NCBI RefSeq assembly: GCF_035645195.1
Contig: NZ_DASQNA010000030.1
Span: 310,001 to 374,000, forward strand
From: Paenibacillus sp.
Lineage (GTDB): Bacteria > Bacillota > Bacilli > Paenibacillales > YIM-B00363
DNA length: 64,000 nucleotides
Direction of reading: 5' to 3'
Under the pieces are notes generated by a model. That model saw only the letters and a program-made list of their open reading frames with translations, was not told where the DNA came from and made no database searches. Positions 18,548 through 25,160 of the stretch are shown in pieces. Each line of letters opens with the position of its first letter. Within the stretch, counting starts at the first letter, position 1. The translations under genes and the position numbers were made by a program.

Positions 18548-18603
18548 AAGCAGTCCTCCTCCGGCGTTCCGACGGAGTGGGGCTGCTTTTGTTTGCCGAT
18601 GCG
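18548..18603 (+). terminator. Terminator closing the polysaccharide operon
   Basis: AAGCAGTCC and GGGGCTGCTT pair across a nested CTCCG/CGGAG stem and are followed by TTTTGTTT. It lies 24 bp after the GH88 stop and marks the end of the locus. The remaining sequence to 18755 shows no further gene and no promoter I could place with confidence. Confidence 0.8.
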
Positions 18604-18755
18604 GGGACGAGCTGAAGCGTAGAGTGAATTGATCGAGATGGGTCCCGGCTTATTTAACACGAGCTTTTCGGCGCCGCAACGCGGCTTCCTCCTTGTTTGC
18701 ACCATGTGATACACTGATGTTACTTTATCGAAACGCTGGGGAAGGGCAGAGAGAC

Positions 18756-20405
18756 ATGATGGGACGAACGATTCCGGTGCATATCGTCGCCGGTTTTTTG
18801 GGCAGCGGGAAAACGACGGCGCTCCGGCGCGCGATCGACGCGTATCAGCTTCGAGGGCTGCGTCCGGTCGTCATTATGAACGAGCTCGGCGACGTCAATC
18901 TGGACGGCGAGGCTCTTGGGGCGAGCGGCGAGCCGGTGCCGACGGCGGAGATGCTGGGCGGCTGCATCTGCTGCACGATCCGCGGCGACATCGCATTGCG
19001 GCTGCAGGAGCTGGTGCGCGAATACGAGCCGGACGCGGTGTTTATCGAAACGACCGGCGTCGCGAATCCGATGGAGCTGATGGACGCGGTCACAGAAGCG
19101 TCGCTGTATTTGCCGGTTACGCTCGAGTCGGTCGCGACGGTTGTCGACGCGGCGTTCGTCGCGGGCGAAGCGGGGAAGCCGACGGCGCGAACGATGCGGC
19201 TGCTGCGCGATCAGGTGCGGTGCGCGACCCGCATCGCGCTGAACAAAACCGACCGCGTGTCGCCGGAGGCGGCGGACCGGGCGGAGGCGCAGGTGCGGGA
19301 GTGGAATCCGGTTGCGCCGCTAGTCCGCACGGCGTACGGGGCGCTGCCCGCGGCATGGTGGTTCGAGCGCGGCGGCGGCGCGCGTTCGGAGCGGGACGCC
19401 GCATCGTCGGACGCTCATGCCTGCGGACCGGATTGCGGCCATGATCATCATGGCGGACACGACGTTCGCGCACATGGCGCCCGGGGGCATCACGATTCGC
19501 ACGAGCATGTGTCGGCGTATACGCGTTATTTCCAAGCGCCGGTCGACAGCCTCGCGTTCGAGTCGTTCGTCAAATCGCTGCCGGACAACGTGTACCGGGC
19601 GAAAGGCGTCGTCACATTCACGGATACGGCGAGCCGCTTTTTGTTCCAGTACGCTTATAAGGAGCTCGACTTCATCCGGATCCAGCCGCAGGGACATGTG
19701 AACGACGTTGCGGTGTTTCTCGGGGAGCAATTCACGCCGGAATCCATCGAAGCGGGGCTTGCGGCGCTCGAGCGGCCGGCATCGGTGCGAGCCGGATTGC
19801 GGGAAGCGTACGACCGGCATGCGGAGGAGCGGGACGGCGGCGGCATCCAGGATTGGAAGGTCGCCGAGCGGGACCGGTTTTTGGCGGCGCTGCGGGAAGC
19901 GAAGGCGGAGTCTCTGCTGGAAATCGGCGCGGGTCCGGGGCGCGACAGCCTATTTTTCGCGGAGAACGGCCTGCGCGTCACGGCGGTCGACCTGTCGGCC
20001 GAAATGGTGCGTCTGTGCCGGGAGAAAGGGCTCGACGCGCGGCAAATGGACATGGCGGAGCTCGATTTTCCCGACGATTGTTTCGACGCCGTGTACGCTT
20101 TGAATTGCTTGCTGCACATCCCGAAGGCGGAGCTCGATTCCGTGCTCCGGGAAATTCGGCGCGTGCTGAAGCCCGGCGGGATGTTTTACATGGGCGTGTA
20201 CGGCGGGATCGATTCGGAAGGCGTATGGGAGCAGGACGTGTACGAGCCGAAGCGGTTTTTCGCCATGTACGAGGACGACGATATGCGGGAGGCGGTCGGA
20301 CGCGTGTTCGAGGTGGCGTATTTCGGCACCGTGAAGATGGCCGACGGCGGGCGTCAGCCGCATTTTCAATCGATGATCTTGCGGAAATCCGCCAATTTAT
20401 GGTAA
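18756..20405 (+). CDS. COG0523/CobW-type GTPase fused to a SAM methyltransferase
   Basis: A 549-residue two-part protein. Residues 1-~340 form a G3E GTPase: Walker A GFLGSGKTT at 13-21, metal motif GGCICCTI at 68-75, NKTD at about 163, a His-rich loop at about 218-253 (HACGPDCGHDHHGGHD) and a CobW C-terminal domain. Residues ~367-549 form a class I methyltransferase with motif I LLEIGAGPGRDS and the VLKPGGMFYMGVYGG strand. COG0523 proteins insert or deliver metals such as zinc; the methyltransferase substrate is unknown. ATG 18756 is preferred over an earlier in-frame ATG at 18693 because it follows GAAGGGCAGAGAG and begins directly at the GTPase fold. The frame crosses the junction without a stop. 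No Zur-like operator was recognised upstream. Confidence 0.88.
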   Translation: MMGRTIPVHIVAGFLGSGKTTALRRAIDAYQLRGLRPVVIMNELGDVNLDGEALGASGEPVPTAEMLGGCICCTIRGDIALRLQELVREYEPDAVFIETTGVANPMELMDAVTEASLYLPVTLESVATVVDAAFVAGEAGKPTARTMRLLRDQVRCATRIALNKTDRVSPEAADRAEAQVREWNPVAPLVRTAYGALPAAWWFERGGGARSERDAASSDAHACGPDCGHDHHGGHDVRAHGARGHHDSHEHVSAYTRYFQAPVDSLAFESFVKSLPDNVYRAKGVVTFTDTASRFLFQYAYKELDFIRIQPQGHVNDVAVFLGEQFTPESIEAGLAALERPASVRAGLREAYDRHAEERDGGGIQDWKVAERDRFLAALREAKAESLLEIGAGPGRDSLFFAENGLRVTAVDLSAEMVRLCREKGLDARQMDMAELDFPDDCFDAVYALNCLLHIPKAELDSVLREIRRVLKPGGMFYMGVYGGIDSEGVWEQDVYEPKRFFAMYEDDDMREAVGRVFEVAYFGTVKMADGGRQPHFQSMILRKSANLW

Positions 20406-20450
20406 GCTGATTCGTAAGTTTTCAACTTCGGTAGATAAGGAGGTGTCAAC

Positions 20451-20579
20451 ATGTTGTCGATCGCCGCTCGTAGCAAAGGCGCCCAAACCTGGGTCCGTCA
20501 AGCTACCATCGTATTCCGTTTCGCTGCGAACGGGAGAGGTGTGTCCAAATTCGGCGATGACAACGCGTTGACCCTTTAG
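20451..20579 (+). CDS. 42-residue leader peptide upstream of the ABC-F gene
   Basis: A short ORF starts at ATG 20451 behind a perfect AAGGAGGTG (20438-20445). It encodes 42 residues, beginning MLSIAARSKGAQTW and ending KFGDDNALTL. It stops at TAG 20577, 41 bp before a strong terminator that precedes the ABC-F gene. The layout (strongly translated short ORF, then terminator, then resistance-type ATPase) is that of ribosome-mediated attenuation, where a drug-stalled ribosome on the leader changes RNA folding. I do not recognise the peptide itself as a characterised stalling sequence. Confidence 0.75.
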   Translation: MLSIAARSKGAQTWVRQATIVFRFAANGRGVSKFGDDNALTL

Positions 20580-20608
20580 CGTTCGGAGCTGCAGTCGGCT
20601 TGTTTAGC

Positions 20609-20660
20609 GCGACGGCTTTGGCCGCGGGTGGAAGGTTGTCCTTTCGCCTGCGGCTTTTTT
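20609..20660 (+). terminator. Attenuator: terminator with a competing anti-terminator arm
   Basis: The terminator stem is GCCGCGGGTGGAAGG (20621-20635) with CCTTTCGCCTGCGGC (20640-20654): 15 bp including G-U pairs, a 4-base loop, then six T. Its left arm can instead pair with GCGACGGC at 20609-20616 (loop TTTG, one bulged A), a plausible anti-terminator. The hairpin sits between the leader ORF and the ABC-F start at 20704, so it should stop transcription unless the upstream RNA is remodelled. Confidence 0.8.
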
Positions 20661-20703
20661 GCGTGCTCTGAATTCCAAAAATTTACACCGAAGGTGATGC
20701 TAT

Positions 20704-22671
20704 ATGTTGCTGTGCGCAGCGGATCGAATTTCGAAAAACTGGGGCGGCGCCCCTGTCTTGAACGAATGTTCATTGGAAATTCGCGAAGGCGAGCGGATCG
20801 GCCTCGTCGGGCCGAACGGTTGCGGCAAAACGACGCTGCTGACGCTGCTGTCCGGTGCGGAAGCTCCCGATGCCGGAGCGATTCATTATAAGAAAGGCTG
20901 CCGGGCGGCGCTGCTCTCGCAAATCCCGGACTTCGGCCCGACGCGTACGGCGGGCGAGGTGCTCGCGGAGGCGTTCGAGGAGCTGCTCGCGATGCGGCGT
21001 CGGCTGACCGAGCTGGAGCGGGACATGGCGGACCCGGACCCGGCGTCGGCGGAGAAGGCGATGAAGGCGTACGGGCCGCTGCTCGACGCGTTCGGGGCGA
21101 GGGGCGGATACGAGATGGAGGCCCAGCTGTCGCGCGTGGCCGACGGGTTAGGCATCTCGGGGCTGCTCGATCGCCCGTTCGGGCAGCTCAGCGGCGGGGA
21201 GCGGACGAAGGTCGGGCTCGGGCGCATTTTGCTGCTGAAGCCGGACGTGCTGCTGCTCGACGAACCGACGAATCATCTCGATTTGCCGTCGGTCGAGTGG
21301 CTCGAGTCGTATCTGCTCGATTACCCGGGCGCCGTGCTCATCGTGTCCCACGACCGGTATTTCCTCGACCGGGCGGCGACGAAAATCGTCGACCTCGAAG
21401 GCGGCGCGGCTGAGACGTATCACGGGAACTACTCGTATTTCGTCGAGGAGAAGGAGCGGCGGCTGCTCGCGGAGTTCGCGGCGTATCAGGAGCAGCAGAA
21501 GAAAATCAAGAAGATGGAGGAAGCGATCAAACGGCTGCGCGCCTGGGCGTCGCAGGCGGACAATCCGGCGCTGTTCAAGCGGGCGGCGGCGATGCAGAAG
21601 GCGATCGACCGGATGGACCGGATTCAAAAGCCCGTGCTGGAGCGAAAGCGGATGGGGCTCGCGTTCGATATGACGGAGCGGAGCGGCAAGGACGTCGTCG
21701 TCATGGAGGGCGTCGGCGCCGTCTTCGGCGGGCGGCGGCTGTTCGCCGGCGTCGACCTGCTCGTCCGGTTCCGGGAGTCGGCGGCGATCGTCGGCGAGAA
21801 CGGGAGCGGCAAGTCGACGCTGCTGCGGATGGTGACGGAGGGGCTGGCGCCGGCGGAAGGCGAGGTGCGCGTCGGCGCGGGCGTGAGCGTCGGATATTTG
21901 GCGCAGCACGACTTGTTCCCGGATCCCGAGCGGACGATCCTCGATGCGTTCCGCGACGAGGTGCCGGTCGAGGAAGGCGAGGCGCGGCATTTGCTCGCGA
22001 AGTTTTTGTTTTACGGTGCGTCCGTGTTTCGGAAGGTGAAGCATTTGAGCGGCGGCGAACGGATGCGGCTGCGGCTCGCGCAGCTGATGCACCGGGACGT
22101 GAACTTCCTGGTGCTCGACGAACCGACGAACCATCTCGACATCGACGCGCGGGAGGCGCTGGAAGACACGTTGGCGTCGTTCCCCGGCACCATTCTGTGC
22201 GTATCGCACGACCGATATTTTTTGAATAAGCTGTTCCCGGTCACGTACTGGCTGGAGGGCGGACGGCTGACGCGATACGAAGGCGGATACGACGAAGCGA
22301 AGCGCAAGCGCGCCGAGCTGGCTGCGCGGCCTAGGGCGCCGGTGCCGGGCGTTGGCGCGGGCGCAGGAGCGGGCGCAGGCGAAGGCGCGGGGTCGGGCGC
22401 AGGCACGGGCGCCGGTGCGGCGCGAGGCGGCGGGGCGGCCGCTGGCGCGGCGGCGCGGAAGCGGCCGTCCGAAGCGGGCGCGAAGTCGGGCGGCCCGGCG
22501 GAGGCGGCGCGGCTCGAGCGCGACATCGAGACCGCGGAGCGGCGCATCGCGCTGCTCGACGAGGCGATGGCGCAGGAGATCGACGCGGCGAAGTTGGCCG
22601 CGCTTTACGCCGAGCGCTCCTTGCTCGAAGCCGAACGGGAGCTGCTATACGATCGGCTTGCGCGGCCGTAG
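20704..22671 (+). CDS. ABC-F ATPase, antibiotic-resistance/translation-factor type
   Basis: A 655-residue soluble protein with two ABC domains and no TM segments. Walker A motifs are GPNGCGKTT (about 36-44) and GENGSGKST (about 363-371). Signatures are LSGGERTKVG and LSGGERMRLR, and both Walker B/ABC-F motifs read DEPTNHLD. The interdomain linker (about 255-310, EEKERRLLAEFAAYQEQQKK onward) is the part that reaches the ribosome in this family. After the second ABC domain come a Gly/Ala-rich stretch and a coiled-coil C-terminal extension. ABC-F proteins bind the ribosomal E site and either dislodge antibiotics or rescue stalled translation. The attenuator upstream favours a drug-inducible resistance role (Vga/Lsa/TaeA-like), but the specific drug class cannot be read from sequence. 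Confidence 0.88.
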   Translation: MLLCAADRISKNWGGAPVLNECSLEIREGERIGLVGPNGCGKTTLLTLLSGAEAPDAGAIHYKKGCRAALLSQIPDFGPTRTAGEVLAEAFEELLAMRRRLTELERDMADPDPASAEKAMKAYGPLLDAFGARGGYEMEAQLSRVADGLGISGLLDRPFGQLSGGERTKVGLGRILLLKPDVLLLDEPTNHLDLPSVEWLESYLLDYPGAVLIVSHDRYFLDRAATKIVDLEGGAAETYHGNYSYFVEEKERRLLAEFAAYQEQQKKIKKMEEAIKRLRAWASQADNPALFKRAAAMQKAIDRMDRIQKPVLERKRMGLAFDMTERSGKDVVVMEGVGAVFGGRRLFAGVDLLVRFRESAAIVGENGSGKSTLLRMVTEGLAPAEGEVRVGAGVSVGYLAQHDLFPDPERTILDAFRDEVPVEEGEARHLLAKFLFYGASVFRKVKHLSGGERMRLRLAQLMHRDVNFLVLDEPTNHLDIDAREALEDTLASFPGTILCVSHDRYFLNKLFPVTYWLEGGRLTRYEGGYDEAKRKRAELAARPRAPVPGVGAGAGAGAGEGAGSGAGTGAGAARGGGAAAGAAARKRPSEAGAKSGGPAEAARLERDIETAERRIALLDEAMAQEIDAAKLAALYAERSLLEAERELLYDRLARP

Positions 22672-22680
22672 GCGGCGGGT

Positions 22681-22717
22681 AACTCCCGGATTCCGTAGGG
22701 GATCCGGGAGTTTCTTT
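22681..22717 (+). terminator. Intrinsic terminator after the ABC-F gene
   Basis: AACTCCCGGAT (22681-22691) and ATCCGGGAGTT (22702-22712) form a perfect 11-bp stem followed by TCTTT. Confidence 0.9.
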
Positions 22718-22797
22718 ATGTTGCGATCCGCACGCCGCGTTTTTCCGAACTTACATCCTTCCCGGCTTGCGGCCCATGCGCCCGAGGTTCCAATCAA

Positions 22798-22826
22798 TTT
22801 ACAACAATTAGAAAATGTGATATCAT
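22798..22826 (+). promoter_or_regulatory. Sigma-A-type promoter of the SPFH gene
   Basis: TTTACA (22798-22803), 17-bp spacer, TATCAT (22821-22826), with an extended -10 TG one base upstream. It lies 35 bp before the start codon. Confidence 0.65.
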
Positions 22827-22861
22827 ATAAATATCAAAATGATGTGGAGGGGATATGTCCC

Positions 22862-23710
22862 ATGAAAGAAACCGGCGCGTGGAAACTGAACGGGTTCGTC
22901 GCTCTGCTGGTGGCGTTCGTCCTGGCGGGCTTAGGCGCTTACGCGTTAACATTGGCTTCCTTCTTTCCGATCATCGGCGTGCTCTTCATCGCTGCGGCGG
23001 TTATCGCGCTCAGTTCCATTACGGTCGTTCAGCCGAATCAGGCGACGGTGCTGACGTTTTTCGGCGAGTATAAGGGGACGGTTCGGCAGGACGGCATTTG
23101 GATGGTGCTGCCGTTCTCGGCGCGCAAGAAGCTGTCTTTGCGGGTGCGCAACTTCAACAGCGCGAAGTTGAAGGTGAACGACGTCGAAGGCAACCCGATC
23201 GAGATCGCGGCCGTCATCGTCTTCAAAGTCGTCGAGACGGCGAAGGCGTCCTTCGAGGTCGACAACTACGGAGAGTTCGTGGAAATTCAGAGCGAAGCGG
23301 CGCTCCGGCACGTGGCGAGCAAGTACCCTTACGATAACTTCAAGGAGGACGGCATGTCGCTGCGCGGCAACTCCGACGAAGTATCGGCGGAACTGGCGTT
23401 AGAATTGCAGGCTCGGCTGGCGGTGGCCGGCGTCGAAGTGATCGAAGCGCGGCTGACACACCTCGCGTATTCGACCGAAATCGCCGGCGCGATGCTCCAG
23501 CGCCAGCAGGCGTCCGCGATTATCGCCGCCCGCCAAAAAATCGTCGAAGGCGCGGTCGGCATGGTGAAGGACGCGCTGGAGCAGCTCGAGCGGGAGAGCG
23601 GCGTCGCGCTCGATCCGGAGCGTAAGGCGGCGATGGCGAACAATTTGATGGTCGCCATCGTATCGGACCGCTCCGCGCAGCCGGTCATTAATACGGGCAG
23701 CCTGTACTAG
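22862..23710 (+). CDS. SPFH/band-7 domain membrane protein
   Basis: A 282-residue protein with an N-terminal hydrophobic hairpin (about 8-50) and a prohibitin-homology domain (VVQPNQATVLTFFGEYKGTV onward), then a helical C-terminus (QASAIIAARQKIVEGAVGMV). SPFH proteins oligomerise on membranes and organise proteases or lipid domains. ATG 22862 follows GGAGGGG at 22846-22852; the frame is open upstream into the ABC-F gene but has no better start. A small ribbon-helix-helix gene follows at 15 bp and is probably co-transcribed. The exact role is unknown. Confidence 0.88.
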   Translation: MKETGAWKLNGFVALLVAFVLAGLGAYALTLASFFPIIGVLFIAAAVIALSSITVVQPNQATVLTFFGEYKGTVRQDGIWMVLPFSARKKLSLRVRNFNSAKLKVNDVEGNPIEIAAVIVFKVVETAKASFEVDNYGEFVEIQSEAALRHVASKYPYDNFKEDGMSLRGNSDEVSAELALELQARLAVAGVEVIEARLTHLAYSTEIAGAMLQRQQASAIIAARQKIVEGAVGMVKDALEQLERESGVALDPERKAAMANNLMVAIVSDRSAQPVINTGSLY

Positions 23711-23725
23711 GGGCCGGACGGACCG

Positions 23726-23917
23726 ATGCCGGGCAAGAAACAGTACCCGCTGCGCATCGACGCGGACGTATACGAAGCTTTGGAGCGGTGGGCGGCCGAC
23801 GAGTTTCGCAGCGTCAACGCGCATATCGAATTCGTGCTTCGCGAAGCGCTCCGCCGGGCGGGACGTTTGCCCGGGGCGGCGCCGCGGCGGGACGAGGGCA
23901 ACGAGGCGCGCGAGTAG
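23726..23917 (+). CDS. Small Arc-type ribbon-helix-helix protein
   Basis: A 63-residue protein with the pattern of an Arc/CopG ribbon-helix-helix fold: a beta strand [20 protein letters not shown] followed by a helix and [20 protein letters not shown]. Similar small proteins bind DNA as dimers, and some are antitoxins. No toxin gene adjoins it; the only partner is the SPFH gene 15 bp upstream. The ribosome binding site is weak (GGGGCCGGA), consistent with translation coupled to the upstream gene. Confidence 0.75.
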   Translation: MPGKKQYPLRIDADVYEALERWAADEFRSVNAHIEFVLREALRRAGRLPGAAPRRDEGNEARE

Positions 23918-24181
23918 CGGCGGCGGGGGATCGAGCGTATTCCTACGGGTGGAAAGCATGCGAAACAGGGGCAGGACGGCGGCGAGGGGAGCTGCCATCC
24001 GGCCCCTGTTTGCTTTGTCGGGGGAAACGGGCGACGCCGCGGCTGCACGCTCGGGGGTCGGCTCGCGCCCCCGGGTGTCGGGCACGCCCCTTGGCCGTGC
24101 TCCCGGTTCGCGGCGTGCCCACGGCCGGCGGATCCCGGGACTGACGGGCACGCCCACCCAGTCCGCGCTCCCGGGGCAGCC

Positions 24182-24258
24182 GGCATACATTATGTGTACC
24201 ACGTATGCAAAACAAAGGAAGGGTGGTTGCATAAGAAGCCACCACCCTACCCATAATG
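24182..24258. repeat. 77-bp palindromic intergenic repeat, copy A
   Basis: The unit starts GGCATACATTATG and ends ACCCATAATG; CATTATG near the left end and CATAATG at the right end are inverted. Internally GCATAC pairs with GTATGC, and AGGGTGGT with ACCACCCT. Copy B at 24288 differs at only 4 of 77 positions. It looks like a REP/MITE-like unit. Confidence 0.85.
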
Positions 24259-24287
24259 GCCCCAGGACCATGCTCCCGGGGCAACTT

Positions 24288-24364
24288 GGCATACATTATG
24301 TGTACTACGTATGCAAAACAAGGGTAGGGTGGTTGCATAAGAAGCCACCTCCCTACCCATAATG
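24288..24364. repeat. 77-bp palindromic intergenic repeat, copy B
   Basis: Direct repeat of copy A, 106 bp downstream. In this copy GGGTAGGG pairs with CCCTACCC around an internal TGG/CCA, so hairpin potential is kept despite the substitutions. The sequence between the copies (CCCAGGACCATGCTCCCGG) resembles the flank before copy A and the tandem array that follows. Confidence 0.85.
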
Positions 24365-24367
24365 CCC

Positions 24368-24540
24368 TCGGCCAGCGCTCCCGGGGCTCCCGGACCCCGG
24401 CCCTCGGCCAGCGCTCCCCGGGCCCGGCCCTCGGCCAGCGCTCCCGGGGCTCCCGGACCGCTGTCCTCGACCAACGCCCCTGGGGCATCCAGGCCCGACT
24501 CTCGGCCAGCGCTCCCGGGGCTCCTAGGCCCGGCTCCCGG
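24368..24540. repeat. GC-rich degenerate tandem repeat, five copies
   Basis: Units begin TCGGCCAGCGCTCC at 24368, 24404, 24431 and 24502, with a diverged copy at 24467. The period is about 36 bp, with one 27-bp copy that appears to lack nine bases. There is no sign that it is translated. Confidence 0.8.
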
Positions 24541-24654
24541 CCGCCCTCCCGCCGCTGGCCCGGCATTTTCCAATAAGGAAAGCGCGCCTGCGCGAAACTT
24601 TCGGCCCTCGTCTTGCGTTTGAAAGGTACCTTGATTCTTCAGGAGGCTGCGCCT

Positions 24655-25086
24655 ATGCTTCGGAATTACGCCAAAGAGCTGCTGTTTCAATTGTTCGCCG
24701 TGTCGGTGACGGTCGTCACCTTCCCGGCGGTCGCCGCGCTGCTGTTCATGCGCCAGGGCGGTTTCGCGGGCATGTACTTTTTCCTGCTCGTTATGTCCGC
24801 GCCCGCCTTTTACTTCCTCGGCGTTCCGTTGTCTGCGGCGATCCAGCAAGCGAAACGGGCCGCTTTCCGCGGCCGGCCGGCCGCGGGCTTGGCGTTCGAA
24901 CTGACGGCGTACGCCGCGCTAGGCGCGGCCGCGATGTACGTGTACCTGGTCACCGCGCTGGCGGGTCTCCAGCTGCACCGCGCCGGCGAACTCGACCGGC
25001 TGCTCGCGATCGGCGCAGGCGCGGCCTTATATTTGGGCCTTGCGAATCTTGCGCTGTCGCGCCTCCGCGCCCGCGCAAAAAAGTAG
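24655..25086 (+). CDS. Four-TM membrane protein of unknown function
   Basis: A 143-residue protein with four predicted TM segments (about 10-32, 38-60, 79-103 and 112-133) joined by a basic loop QQAKRAAFRGR and ending in a basic tail RLRARAKK. I do not recognise a family. ATG 24655 is chosen over an upstream in-frame ATG at 24613 because AGGAGG lies at 24641-24646. It stands alone between the repeat region and a secreted glycosidase gene that has its own promoter. Confidence 0.75.
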   Translation: MLRNYAKELLFQLFAVSVTVVTFPAVAALLFMRQGGFAGMYFFLLVMSAPAFYFLGVPLSAAIQQAKRAAFRGRPAAGLAFELTAYAALGAAAMYVYLVTALAGLQLHRAGELDRLLAIGAGAALYLGLANLALSRLRARAKK

Positions 25087-25106
25087 AACCGGGTCCGAAA
25101 GTCCCG

Positions 25107-25115
25107 TGATATAAT
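25107..25115 (+). promoter_or_regulatory. Extended -10 element before the GH26-like gene
   Basis: TGATATAAT gives a TG-N-TATAAT extended -10 with no recognisable -35. The start codon lies 45 bp downstream. Confidence 0.55.
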
Positions 25116-25160
25116 ACCCCCATGCTAATCACGACTCGAACGATCATTGGGGGAGCTTTC

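Larger units (their letters stand above)
23918..24654. other. 737-bp repeat-rich intergenic region without a supported gene
   Basis: It holds a weak terminator-like hairpin (AAACAGGGGC at 23963-23972 with GCCCCTGTTT at 24002-24011), two 77-bp near-identical palindromic repeats and a GC-rich tandem array. Several frames on both strands stay open because of composition and repetition. None has a convincing start signal or a recognisable protein. Confidence 0.7.

Noticed and set aside
20697-20891. Alternative ATG seven bases before the ABC-F start, in another frame
   Set aside because: It lies inside the ribosome binding site of the ABC-F gene and its product has no ABC motifs.
23399-24849. Minus-strand frames of 200-300 residues through the repeat-rich intergenic region
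   Set aside because: They consist of translated repeats (the same peptide recurs from both 77-bp copies), overlap the SPFH and membrane-protein genes antisense, and lack start signals.
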